Shown here in pieces: positions 42,909-55,300 of a stretch of DNA of 64,000 nt. The stretch's first letter is position 1, and each line of letters opens with the position of its first letter. The DNA is from Oscheius dolichura (lineage: Eukaryota; Nematoda; Chromadorea; Rhabditida; Rhabditidae), in the NCBI GenBank assembly GCA_932521035.1, contig OW051493.1:6200001-6264000 (forward strand), in the 5' to 3' direction. Position numbers and translations under genes: made by a program. The notes beneath the pieces were generated by a model. That model saw only the letters and a list, made by a program, of their open reading frames with translations. It did not search any database and was not told where the DNA came from.

Positions 42909-44692
42909 CTTAAAAATTGACTGTGGAACAGAGATAGGATGTCTTTTGAGGGAGAATCAAGTTGGAGATACCAGCCCCCTTTAGAAAACATTACGATAAC
43001 ACATTTGTTGTGTCTGTTGTTTTTTATAACAAAGAATAACGGTGGAGAGAGATAACTCCTAGGGATCACTAGTTGTTCCTCTAGGGAAGACATCAGACAC
43101 TTGGTGGCTTATTTTTATACCGATAGGACAGACGAGGATGACAATCACCTCATTTAGGGCAAAAACAACTGGGCTGATGAAAGGGAGGATGACTTCGGGT
43201 CAGCTCTGGTCGTCTCTTATCCAAGCCATCGTATCCCCTGTTCCAAAGAGTGTTCCTCTACAAAGGTGCGATCGGCGTCAGCGGCCCCCTGTGGTGGTAT
43301 TGTCTTTCTCCGGAAGCTGTCCGCTCATCCCTCCCCCGCCTTTCTATTTCGTCGTACAGGTCACCAGGTTGGCCACGAACAGTGTTCCCTCGGATCAATC
43401 CGGGAACAGGATGGCCACCGTGTTTGCTCTCTACTGCCCACATCTGCTTTCGCTCCTCGCAGGCGACATTACGAGTAGCCCCCGTCTTCTTTCCCTTCCG
43501 GCTGACCTGTTCCCCTTTCCCTATCATCCAAATTTCTCTCCTCCCTTCCAGACAATTGGCCGTTTTCACGCCTACGGTCCACTTCATTCTCTTTCATCCG
43601 TTGGCCATGATTCTCGCTCCCTCCACCCTCAATTAACCCAGAGGTCGCTTCTTCTACCAACTTGTTTCGCCTAGTTATACCGTCACCTATACCCCGCAGG
43701 GTGCCATCCGAGATGATCAGGATCTCCTCCTCGCCAGCCAACTCCATGTCGTATTCCGTGTTTATGGCTGTTATTATCAGCCTTTTCGTGTTCCTTGGAT
43801 AGGTGTCGGTGCCTCGGGGAGGTGCGTCCCCTCTCCTCCTCTCGGCCTTGGCCGTAAACTGCCACCCCATTTGCATCTTCCTCGTATCCTCCCATCATCT
43901 GTCGTTTTGTTGCCATTGTCATTTTCTTTTCTCGTCTCGACTATTAGCAACTTGCGCAATGTGGCGACGTGCCGCGAAAAGGGGGAGAGAGGGGTGAATC
44001 CAGTCCGTCACGTTCCTCTCCCATTCTTCCGCTCTTGGTTATAATCACACGAGAAACATCCGAGACAAGAATTTTGTTTCTCGTCATTCTTGATTATTTG
44101 TCTTGTCTTCCTCCCCAGTCTCTTGTCTTTATATCTCCGTATCAATTCCCGTCTCGAACGTCTCCCCGGAGGGCAGCTCACCATCGCCGTTGAAAAGAGT
44201 CGCCCCCATTAGGGAGGATGGATTACTGATCATTTGAGGCGCGTCTCATGGCGACCGTCCCCTCATAAGGAGGAGCCTTATCTTCCCCATAAGGGAGCCA
44301 TGCTTATTGTTGTGTTGTCGCCGTTCTCCCCCCTCATTTCATAAAATGTGCCAGTCTCCCTGAAGGTCAGTTTTCATCTTCTCGTTGTTCTCATGACATG
44401 GCTGACGATGCCATGTGCCCATTTCATATAAAAGGTGAAAGCAAAACTCTTGGGCATTGCCCCACTCCTTCTGTTTTCACCAGATGCCTCTTCAAAAAAT
44501 ACACAAAGATCAGTAAAGAAGGCGGCGCTCTCCCTTTCCTTTGTGTTTTCACCCAGCCGACTGAATAATTCCCTCCTGGTCACTATGAGAAGCAACAAAC
44601 CCTTGTCGCTTTTTTCTTTTAAGAGCACCCAATTATCCACTTCTGCCTGTCTGTCTTCGTCTTCATTCTCTTTCCAGAGCCTCGATCCCCGG
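42909..44692. other. Gene-poor region before the first PAN gene
   Basis: Several overlapping open frames on both strands (for example 43138-43674, +) have no domain, no splice logic and GC-driven length. A TATA-like TTTTTATACC lies near 43112. No gene was supported. Confidence 0.35.
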
Positions 44693-45668
44693 ATGATCCC
44701 GCGATTAGCCCTCCTCCTAGCCGTGTTACCCTCGTTAGAATCGAAAGATGGCCCAAGTTTGACCACGAACTTTATGCTTTCTTATAAGGGATTTGATCAG
44801 ACTGCCAGACGCGGATAGACGTCCTGGACGGGGCGGAGCTGACCCCGGGACTGTCGGCTCTCTTCAAGGAGCGGGTCAGCGCCTCGAGTTCCCAAGACTG
44901 CGCTCTCACCTGCTTCCACATGAAGTGTGATGTAAGTAAAAACCGTGGTAGACCCTTCTAATTCACATTTCAGGTTGCCTACTTCCACTCCACTGCTAGG
45001 ACGTGTCAGTTCACCCCCGACTCCTCCTCGGTCGCCTTCTCTTTCGCTTGTAATAGATTTGTGGCGGTGCCCACGGCCACAGACAACGGAGATGCCGACC
45101 GGGTGTCGAGGTTCTGCATAAAATGCTCGGGTGCCTATGACCAACCACAAAGACTAGAACCTAACATTACAGAGACGACGGCCAGGTCGACGTCCATGAA
45201 GCCCGTCGTGATCCAGAGAGGAAAATCAAAAAGTCACCTGATAAAAAGGGTAACCATTCCCCTGCGGGTATTGTTAATCGTCGACCCGTGAGAATAAACC
45301 TTCAGCCGACAGCGAACACCCCCGTCCACAGATACACCGGCACCTGGAAGCCGACGACGAGAAGATCGCGTCAGTTTTCCTATTTCACTGTCGATAAGGG
45401 ATCTCTTTAGAAATTCCACCTCGGCCGACGTCGATGCAACGGTTCGTGGTCCGTGGTCCGGCTGGCAACTTTACGGTAAGTCAACACGGACCCGGCTGTT
45501 GACCGATTCGTACAGATATCGCGACAACCGATGCGGTTGAAATTCGCTGGTCCGCGTCTTGGCGGCCACAGTCTCCGGAAGTATCCCTCCCGGTCAGATT
45601 GTACCCCAGATCTCCTTTATCCTTTGATTCAGCTACTTCCACACGACGTCGAGACCCATCCGAATTGA
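44693..45668 (+). CDS. Secreted PAN/apple-domain protein
   Basis: Signal peptide MIPRLALLLA, followed after an intron with a weak donor (GTGTTA, 44729-44806) by TRIDVLDGAELTPGLSALF and a PAN/apple domain: SSSQDCALTCFHMKCD, 42-nt intron, VAYFHSTARTCQFTPD, SFACNRFVAVP, SRFCIKCS. The tail is basic and Pro/Thr-rich; with three more introns it reads PTANTPVHRYTGTW, RPTSMQRFVVRGPAGNFT and RLKFAGPRLGGHSLRKY. PAN domains bind proteins or carbohydrates in secreted and cuticle or matrix proteins. A second PAN gene of the same style lies 4.4 kb downstream. The first and last introns are uncertain, so the ends may move. Confidence 0.6.
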
Positions 45669-47090
45669 AGCGAACAGGTTGAAAAGGAAAGGCAACGGGA
45701 TAGCCAAGAGGAAGAGATGACTCCTCCGGTCGCCAGTTGTTCTTGTACTCTCAGGTCTCAATTTCCCCTGACATTCCTCCGGTTGACGCTCAATTTTTTC
45801 GTTGTTGAAAAGATAATAAATATTAATGAAGAGGAGGGCGGAGAAAACAAGGAGAAACGCCGGTGTGCATGAATGGAGAGGTAAGACAGAAATGGAGGGA
45901 AGGCTGCGGGAGGACTAGATCAACTGAAGCAATGGGAGAGGAAGGGCAGACCAGACAGCCGAGGCAACCTTGGTTCGACAATTAAGGAAGAATATACCAT
46001 AAGAATATACCAATTCACACCTACAGCACAACTCCTCTGGGCAGTCTTTCTGGATACTACGTGCAGTTTCCTGGTTTATGGGTGGCCACGATAAGATCCA
46101 CAGAAGGGAGCCGGCAGACGCGATAGCTTCAGAATTTCCTGTAAATTCTGCTTATTAAAGGTATCTCGACAGTTGAACGGGAAGGCTAGCTCATGTGAAA
46201 AGGATCCTCCCCAGAGATGATAGTAGACCACTTCGGAGTGGATTGCTCGGTTGTAAGAGGGTCGCTGTGCCGGGCTAAAATCTAATGATTAGTAAGAGAT
46301 CTGGGACGCTGTTCACAAAAATAGAAACACCAAAACAGGTGGATTCTTCTCAATTCGAGTAGGCAGTGAAAAAAGACGAAAGTGTTCCCCAATTTGCTTC
46401 GTCTTCACCTCTGCCTCCTTACGGGCAGGAGGTGCCTCTTATATAGGCGGTGCAAGTGAGACATCCTGACGATACGAGTACAAAGCGGTGTAAGTGGGCA
46501 ATTTGTAGATATACAGTGGCAAAACAAAGAGTTGCCGTTCGTCGTGGCTATCATAAAATCCAGTTTGCAGGTTTTCTTCGGAGGTCATCCCTGCCGAGGA
46601 CACAAATCACTAGCTGTTAGTCGTCCCCTCCTATTTGTTCCCTTAGCCATCACGATAAGATCGCCGCTTTTCGATTTCATCTTTCCCGCTCTACCGTATA
46701 AGTTTAGCTATCTCTAAAGTGCCACCTTCCCTTTTCGGCTGTTTCGTCTCCCCCGGTAACCCCCACCCGCTCTCTTCCTCCCTGCAACTTATCACCGTCG
46801 TCGACGTCGTCTCCTTCGCCAGCTGCCGTCTGCAGCTCCAAAACTGGTTTATCTCTCAAAAATCTGATTGCGGAACTTTCGCTGATTTTCCGGTTCGGGA
46901 AGAAAATAGCGGAGGGCTGTCGCGCAGACGATGAACGACAATGACCAGTACGTAAAAGGCCGTTAGTACATTTTCCCGCGCCCAGCGCGCGCCCGTTTTC
47001 GACCGTTTGTTTTTGTGAGTGAGGAGTGGAGTTGAGAGTACGTGTGGTGTGTAGGTTGTTTTGTTGTTGTTGAGCTGTGTGCTCGGTTTC

Positions 47091-47109
47091 AGTAGGTAGT
47101 CAACCTACT
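47091..47109. repeat. Hairpin, 7-bp stem
   Basis: AGTAGGT, 5-nt loop, ACCTACT. A perfect stem inside a G/T-rich stretch. Function unknown. Confidence 0.4.
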
Positions 47110-47208
47110 TTGAGAGTCTTTGTGACTACCTTTCGTTTGTTCGTTTCCTTATTGTTCTTAACGTGTCAAACGTTCCCCAATAGGAGAGATCTTATTGGTT
47201 TTATTCAC

Positions 47209-47237
47209 ATCAGGTTATAATTGTTACTAAACCTGAT
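47209..47237. repeat. Hairpin, 8-bp stem followed by T run
   Basis: ATCAGGTT, 13-nt loop, AACCTGAT, then TTTT. It looks like a Pol III or structured-RNA terminator but has no recognised gene in front of it. Confidence 0.35.
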
Positions 47238-48118
47238 TTTTTACACTCGTGTTTGTTTATAAATTTCTCTCTCTTGTCCACTTTTGCTGTGCCAGGAGAT
47301 CTTCTCGGAACCAACGGCAAGTTAACTGTTCGCCGAAACAGTCGTCAACTTGCCCAAAGCTCCGACGGGGCCGCTGTTCATTGTTCAAACGATAGAATTT
47401 ATTTTTAATTAGATCGTTCGCTACAGGCGGCCCCGCGGTCCCCTCCCGCGCATTCTTCAAGCTTTTCAGAGCTGGTTCATCAACCTTGTCACTATTAGAT
47501 GTACTATACTTTATCGGTTGGGTTGGCTGCTAATGTTGACCGGAGGGTGTAAGAAAGCAAACCTTATATAGGTATACTGTAGGCTTTGTGTCCTGGAGCC
47601 ATTCAAACAACTACTAGTTCACGAATAAAGAAAACAGAGCGAGTCTTCCATCAGGTGGCAGGCCACATCCCCAGTCCCCGGTAGACTCCTTCTCATGTCT
47701 TGGCTGTTCTCTGACCAGCACTTCCCCTTTCTCCGTTGTAACAGTGAAAAGAGAAAGGTGTTAATCGTATCGCCTCCCGCTGCTTTCCCCCTAATCTACA
47801 GTACCCCCTGCCATCTTCCCTCTCCATTTCTGGTCATTCTCTCTCCTGCTGTCTTCTTTCTTCTTCAAGTTCATTTTTTTCCACCGGTACCTGCCCATCA
47901 TGACTAGATGACCGTCATTAATAGCGTGTGTTTAACTGTCCCCCGGTCATCCTAACCCGCCGAACCAGTCAGCGAAAAAAGTCGTCGCGACCCCCGAGCT
48001 ATCACTTTCCATCATAGCTTTCTATTGTTTCCGATTCTTTTCAATCCGACCTCGACCGAGTCTCTCTGACCCTGAGACCATCCCCTTCCGTCCCCGAGGC
48101 TCTCGTCCTCCTTCCGTC

Positions 48119-48138
48119 TGGCAGGCGTGTGCCTGCCA
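48119..48138. repeat. Hairpin, perfect 8-bp GC-rich stem with GTGT loop
   Basis: TGGCAGGC-GTGT-GCCTGCCA. The stability is high for its size. No surrounding gene was identified. Confidence 0.45.
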
Positions 48139-50108
48139 GGCGTGGTAGCCACCCGGGGCAGAATCTCCTTTCCCGGGCTGTTTCTTAGGCTAACACGATC
48201 CGCGTAAAACTCGACAGATGGCCATCGCGCCCAACCGTTTGTTCCTAATCTAATCAGCGGGTTCTTTTCGCCGATCCCGTATACATATCACCCAGGGGGA
48301 GAGGGGAGTTCAGAGCGTGACCAAAAAAGCCGGCAGGTGGGGTCTAATGGCCGATTAGCCCGAGGGGAAATCTTCGCCCAGAAACAGCTCTCTTGACAGT
48401 CGAGTGTCTTTCGCCTTCATCGGATCGCTTTCTTACACGGATGTCTCTTTTTGGCTAGTCCGAAAAGAGTGTCTCCTCCTCCTCCACGGCTCCCCGTAGT
48501 CCGAAGCGGTCATCCTCCCGCTATCCTCCAGTTCCCACCATTGTGAGAAGCCGCCTGGGATCCCATTCTCCGCGCCTCCTACCGTTTTCCATATTTGCAT
48601 ACACAAATCCTCCTCCTTCCTTTTCTGCCGCTTCCCTTTCCACCGTTTGAAGCCTGATGAACCCAATTTATGACGGACCGTTGCACAAGAGGCAGGCTTT
48701 CCCTTGGCGTTCCACAAAAACCAAACATTTCATCCGTAGATGTTTTCGATAGATTGGCACCGCTGAAACGAGAATTACGGAATGTTTCTTTTTGAGTCAG
48801 CCCTAATTGGCGAACTTTTCCTTGTTCCTCTCTTGTTTCAACCACCGTCTCTTTGGCAGAATCTAGCTTCTGACTATCCTCGTCTTCCTCCTCGTTCTCT
48901 CCGAGTAGTTCTCTACCTGTTCAAATGTTACAATAGGTGCCAAAATAGGAAGGGTGCTGGGAGTGTAAAGCACTTCTGACGGACTTTCGCCTGTCTTGGA
49001 TAAACACCTTCATGTTTGGAACCGGCCGTCAGTGTCCACGCTTGGTCCGAGAGAAAAAGCCCGTCAAAATGGTCGTCTTCGGCTGCCATCGGGTGTGTCC
49101 TGCCTCGGATGGCGGGCCCTCTCATCGGTTCCACTTTCAGTCTTTTCTTTCTCTTTTATCATCCCTCCTCCCCCTGATACCGTAATCACTTCCTCACCGA
49201 GGGGGATAAATCAAAGGAGGCGATAGCGATCTCGTCACATTATGGCGGTCGACCGATTTCTTCATATTCTTTTAGCGATTTTATCTCCCTGGAACGGCCG
49301 GTTCCTCTGACAACAAACAGTAGGAGACACACTTCCGGCCACCTTCTCTTTGGAGTCCAGGAGCAGTCACCTCCCATTCGGGAGAATAACTAGTAGCTGC
49401 CGCGAATGGGATACCTTCCCGGGATTGAATGGCTTCATCCTCCCTCGACGCTAAATGGTAAGGGATCGCCGATTAGCCGTTCCCTCCATTGAAGTGTCAC
49501 TCTCATTTCCATAAAATGACTCTCCTCTCCGGATCTCCTCCTCTCTGGAAACTATTTGACCGGCTACTTCGAAAAGGAGGAAGCGGCTTGTTCTGTATTT
49601 GTTTGGATGACCACAGGTTTCACCCAAGGCGGAACACTCGCAGAAAAAAACTATCAATTCCGGTTGAGAAGAAAAGCTATCGGGGAGAAAACTGTGATAA
49701 TTTCCTGACGTTACCCAGTCCTGTAGTAAGTGACGGCTAGTCTAGAGGGGGGTGTCTCCTGCCAGTGGGAATGACCCGTTGTCCCCCGCTTCTTGCAACA
49801 ATCAAGGGCGCTGTTAATTATGTTTTCCCTTTTCCGGCACTTGTTCTTCCCTCTTTTTCCCTCAACCGTAAAGCTCTGCCCGCCTCCGCTTACTCTTCCC
49901 CCCGTCCGCCTCGACCTTGTCAACTAGTCCTCACCGGTAGCCATCCGGAGACCGTGTTTAAAGCCCATTAGAATCGGGGGTGCCGATGTCGCCCTAATGA
50001 CCAGTCGAATCTTTCGGCAGCCGACTGGATTCATTGCCTTTTTTTCATTCCGTTTCGCTTTTCTTTTTCACCCCTTCGTTTAACCGTCGGGTTAGTTTAG
50101 GGTGAGCA

Positions 50109-52059
50109 ATGGCCGCCATCCGGTGGCTTCTGGCCTTCTGCCTCGTGGCGACAGCTCTCTCCCAAGAGGACTCCAAGTAAGTCCGACCATCTCCCCCTCT
50201 CATCCCACCTTTTCAGTATTGAAGTACGAGCCATTGACTCCGGAGACAGTCAAAACAGCGACGGAAAATTTAAGATTTGTGAGTGTCTTTACCCTATAGA
50301 AAACAGAAATCTCCAGATGTCGGCACAATAGACGGAGTCCGGAGAGAAATCTTCAACGAAGTCGAGGGAGGAGACGACGTCGTCCCCAGTGCCCAGAACG
50401 AGGTGAACCCGGCCGATCCCTTCAGCGCCTACGACGACAACAACATCATTTCCACTGAAAATGGTTTGGATCTCTATGATCTGGTCTATATCCCATTCCA
50501 GAGAAGAATCTCTTCGTCCCCAAGCCCTACAGGCCAGACAAACCCAAGGAGGAAAAGAAGCCCACGACTACTACCACTATCCGTCCTCCCACTATCCGCA
50601 CCCTTCCACCTCCTCCCGCAACCAGGCCACCCGTTCCACAGCCCATTGCGTATGTTCTTATCCTCCTTCTGTACCCGCCGGTATCTTTTTTGCAGTCCTA
50701 TACAGCCACAACAACCATTCCGCCCAATACAACAACAAACCCTCCCACCTCCGCCGGCCCCGACGGCTCCAGCCAGGGTAGGGACTCTCGTGATTACAAG
50801 AGAAAGTAAGAGTTTTAGATCGCTACCCAAGCCCCCTTTGTCCCACAACAACAGTTCACTCAGCGACCTTTCCAGCCTCAGTTCACCCGTCCTCCTTTCC
50901 AGCCACAGCAGCCTCAGTTCACCCGGCCGCCCTTCCAACAGCCCACTGCGTATGTGTGTCTTCTTCTCTCCTATATCTGTTCAGTGCCCCCTTCCGACCC
51001 CAGCCACAGCCTCTTCCGGAAGTTGCCCATACTGTTCAGCCCACCTTCAATCGTCCTCAGTTCACTCGCCCTGCTCCCTTCCAGCCTCCCACTCCGGCCC
51101 CGACCAGTCCTGCTCCCCAGCTGCCGTTCGCTAACACCCAAAATCTCAGGACTGGAGGTAGTCTCCCTCGTCTTTCGTAAAATGGTCTTTCCAGTGTGCC
51201 CTGCTTCGATCTTCTACATTTCCACTCCCATCACTGGTCCGACTCGTCTCTCGTTCACTCACTTCGCCATTGCTGTCACCGTAGACCAGTGTGCTCGTAC
51301 TTGCCACGAGTTCAACTGTGCCGTATGTTCTTCTCCTCGATTTACACCAGCAGCTGTTCAGATTGCCCACTACAATTCAGCAAATGGCCACTGTGAATTC
51401 AATCCCTCGACCGCATTCGCCATTCGAAATGGACAGTGCCCTGCTTGGCCCTCGCTCCACTACAGGTGCAATCGCTCTTTATATGAAAAATAATGGCTCC
51501 TTTTCTTCAGGAACAATGTCGTCGCCAACGAGCCGGTGAGAATTTTCTGTGTGCAGTGTCAGAGGCCGAGGAGGAGACAGAACAGACTCAGGAACGGGCT
51601 GGGAAGGTACCCTCCTCCCTCTTCGTCTGAGCTTCATCCTCCCTTTAGAAATCGCGCCTTTGAGCAGAGACGTCGATTCCGTACCGGCCAGCGACAGGGC
51701 AAGAGATCCTCGTCGGACCATCCCATAATCCATGGGATGTTGGTCAGCCAGCCCCGGGCAGTGGCCCTCGGAGTCACTCAACACCACTTCCTGTCTGCCA
51801 TCCAGCCCACCAACAACGGACTGGGCTCTATCGCCGTCAACGTCTCGCCGGTCGAGGTGGAGGAGAACCATGACGTCAGCTTGGAACATGGATTCAGGAG
51901 AAAGGTGGGTTTTTGGAGACAGAGAAAGATGGCGCCGGCGGCATTCCAAAGAAACGTGTTTCGGAAGTGATAGGCTCGGTTTAGGTCCAGGGAGTGAGGC
52001 AGTTCAACCGAGAAGACCAGATGACGGCGTTGAGGGGGCTCGACGACCTCCACCTCTAA
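50109..52059 (+). CDS. Secreted Pro/Gln-rich protein with PAN/apple domain
   Basis: Signal peptide MAAIRWLLAFCLVATALS, then an acidic segment (GTIDGVRREIFNEVEGGDDV) and a long Pro/Gln/Thr/Phe-rich part built of PQFTRPPFQPQ-type units (50500-51130). A PAN domain follows (51180-51560): TVDQCARTCHEFNCA, intron, IAHYNSANGHCEFNPSTAFA, NGQCPAWPSLHY, then VRIFCVQCQRPRRRQ. The C-terminal part is Arg-rich then neutral (GVTQHHFLSAIQPTNNGLGS) and ends ALRGLDDLHL. Introns of about 36-46 nt were checked at 50177, 50280, 50464 and 51323; the join near 50800-50830 is less certain. PAN domain and low-complexity repeats suggest a cuticle or extracellular-matrix protein. Its FCVQC ending of the PAN domain parallels FCIKC of the gene at 44693. 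Confidence 0.72.
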
Positions 52060-52358
52060 TCTATTCCTCCTAGTTCTTACGCGTAGCCAAAGTGTTTCCA
52101 CGACCCTCAGACACCCGCTGAAACCCCCTGCAATCTGCTCAAAACATACTATCTCGTTGTTTTTCTTTTTCTTTTCCTTTTAATTCTATATAATAAACAG
52201 AATCGATTTATGGGGTTTGATTTCTGGGGCAAGAGGACTCCCATTTGAGCAAGAATACATCGGTAGCATGAGACCAAGGCACGGGATGAAAAGGATACAA
52301 ATAAGGCACGAATGAAAGAAAGGGGAGGAGATCGGGGAAAAACATCGGGGATCTGGGT

Positions 52359-55300
52359 CTAGGCCCAAAAATGGTGTCTGAGATTGCTTTGCGCCTCTTC
52401 CGACTTTCGAAGATAGTAGTCTTCGGGGCTCTCGCCTTCTTTAATGTCGAATCGGCTGTGGGCCGCCACGAATCCGCTTCGTCGATTGCCCCGGCTTTCC
52501 TGCTCAGTCCAGATCGTCCTGAAAAAGGATGTAATGGGCCAATAGAGAATAACTCACTGATCTGTTTTAAAGTGGTTGGCTCCGCGCTTCGCCAGCTCGT
52601 TGGCGGCATACAACACGGCCGGCTTCGAGGTGGGCATCGCACAGACCTGGTGTGTAAAGGCTAGCCAATGGGTTATCTTCTCGAGTTCTATCAGGGGCAC
52701 GTTGGGGTCGTTAGCCAGGATAAGGATCCGCAACATGTGACTGGTACCCTGAAATGGAGGAGATAGGCAAGGGAGGTGAGAGAACTAACAATATTCGACT
52801 CTTGCGATTTTATAAAGAATTCCAGGACTCCAGATTTTTCAAATCCTGTATCCAGGACAGTTCCTGACTGGACATTGACGTCTCTGGCTCGGGCACGCTC
52901 GCCGGCAGGAGGCAGATTAGTGGGGAGGAGCCTGAGCATTTTGTCTTCCTTGAAACAGAGCTGGGAACTTACGTGGTGCCACTGTGGGCGATGCAGAGCA
53001 CGAAGACGAGCTGCACCTGGGAATTCATCTGCTTGATAGCGTCGCGGATAGCCGCTATTTCCTTCTCCATCTGAAGTTGTCGTTGGGGAAAAGGAATGAA
53101 CCGGGCATACCTCGTCCCTCTCTCCATCACTGGAGCCGTGTCGATAGACCCAGAGTTGACGGGGCATCTTCTTCGCGTTCTCCTGGTGTACCTTCAAAGC
53201 CTTGAAGATGTATCTCTTCAAATTTCTAGACAAGATACGTAACATAAGTATTAGTCTCTTACAGAATGGTGGTCAATCTCGGGTGCTGGAACCAGAATGT
53301 TCCGCTCAACTTTTCTATTCGGTCCAGGGAGTAAGCCATTCCGACAACGGTGGGGGTCGTCACCTCGGAGCCGACTTGTCTGTCGTAGAGACTCTGGGCA
53401 GCTGGGTGCGACAGCTCCAAGCCAATAAACATCCGGCCATTGAGGTAGTCTTTGCACCTGAATATGGGAGTCTGTGGGGCAGCCCCTCCACACTTACTGA
53501 GCAGCCTCCTGCCTACTCGGCTGTACGAAGTCGTTGACCCCTCCCAGTTTGGGGTTCATCTTCCTCAAGACGTTTTCAATTGTCTGAGCGCCTCCCTGGT
53601 TGGCGGATACTTTGCCAACAGTCTCCACACAGATGTGTTGTGTCTGTATTCCGCACTTGTCCTCGTAGTATTTGAAGACATCTGAATATGTTCATGAGGG
53701 GTACCAAATCTGTGGATTACGGTGGAGTTCGTCTCTCTTCTCCCTGGTTATGAAGAGGGCAATCGCCGGACACTTGTGTTTGTCGCTGGTCCAGTCATGG
53801 AACATCTTCTCCAGGTCCTCGGTTATGCCGTTCTTGTAGATTATCTGGGGCGACTGGGGCAGACGCATTCCCTTCTTTCCTCCCTCACTATGCATTTTCC
53901 GCCAGAAATCCTGGGCCTGGCGATCAGAGAGACACTGCTCCATGATTACAATCACAGCAATGCGGTTGCTGATGTCCGCGCCTTGGGCGAAGATCAAATT
54001 CCTTCCGCTTCTGAAATCTGCCGTTGAGAGCAACTGAATCGAGGTCTCTTACGTATTTCCTTTTCCAAGACGTTGAGGAGTAGCCATCACGTGGGCCATC
54101 GTCCGTACGAAGTCTGAATCCATGGATATTCCGAATGCCTCCAGGTAGGGATTGTCGGAGTGGAGCAGCTTTATCTTCCTCAGCTCCCTCTCCACGTTGG
54201 CCTTCTGCTCGTGAGGCATGGCTCGGGCCTGCTGGTGCACCTTCTCCGCCAGAGGGCCTAGTCGTCCCGTCCCCACTCGCTGTCCCACAGCGACGACTAG
54301 CAGCTCCAGAGGATGTACCGACGTTTTGTCGGCATATACTTCGGCAGCCAGTGGAGCTTCAGGATACCTGAACTGGCTTGTGACCGGGTCTCGATCGGAA
54401 CTACTTGAGGTGCTTATGGTATGTGGCGGCGAAGTAGTCCTTAACGGAGACCTTCTCTCCACTCTTGGTGTTCACGAAGCTGTATCTCAAACTTAATATT
54501 ATCAAATGGGCAGGAGAAGCAACTTACTCTTGGGCCGACATCTTGTGTAATCCTTTGATGACGAAGTAGCGGTCGTTGTGAATCGCCTTCACAAACATAT
54601 CTACAACCGTCACTGTCTTTCAACCACCAGGAAGAACCTACTCCTCAGCTCGGCATTGATTTTTTCCATGGCCCTTCTGTCCTTGAGCAGGTAGTCCACA
54701 GCCCGCTTGGGGTCTCTCATGTCCAAGACGTCACAGATGAAATCCATCATGGGGATCGCCTTCTGAAAGGCGGAGGCTCTGCCTGAACAGGGGTGTATCC
54801 AAAAGAGAGAGAGAGGTGGACTTACTGGATACTTGGAGGTGGATCTTGGCCTCGCCGGCATCTGCCGCGACGACCTTCGTGCTCTTCTCCAGTCCCTTCT
54901 TGATGACCTTTCCATAGTGGATGTCCCCGTTCCTCTCGTCCTCCTTCTGGTAACACTTCTGCCCGTAATTGAGGAAGTTCCCGTCCTTCGCATAGGCCGA
55001 CAATACCACATCGAAGAATTTGTTCGCCTCACGGTTGGGATCGGTCGGGTCGCAGTCCTTGATTCGGATCTAAACGTGACTCTATTAGAACTTGAGAGAA
55101 AAAACCAAGAAAAAAAAGAAAACCTAGAACTTGACTTACATCGCCTGTATCCTTGATGGCGACAACGACTTTGACAAAGTTTCCCAGGCCCTCGGCGGCA
55201 GCCTTCGGGAATTTGGCGATGTCCTCCTTGGTGAGGGTCCACTCCTTGTCTCTGGGCATGTCGAACTTCGACGTGTAGAGGGTCGGCCCCCCGTCGTAGA

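Larger units (their letters stand above)
45669..50108. other. 4.4-kb gene-poor region with several perfect hairpins
   Basis: No supported gene on either strand. Small inverted repeats are present at 47091-47109, 47209-47237 and 48119-48138. An 11-bp direct repeat (AGAATATACCA) occurs twice near 45990-46010. The region is long for this compact genome and probably regulates the PAN genes, or contains RNA genes I cannot recognise. Confidence 0.4.

Noticed and set aside
43138-43876. Overlapping frames on both strands, up to 178 codons
   Set aside because: Several frames are open at once, none with domain or splice logic; GC-driven.
45970-45986. TTGGTTCGACAATTAAGG, another T-loop look-alike
   Set aside because: No cloverleaf can be drawn around it.
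47085-47150. Possible spliced-leader RNA gene (hairpin and G/T-rich context)
   Set aside because: No SL1-like leader followed by GT, no Sm site, and it matches no spliced leader I know.
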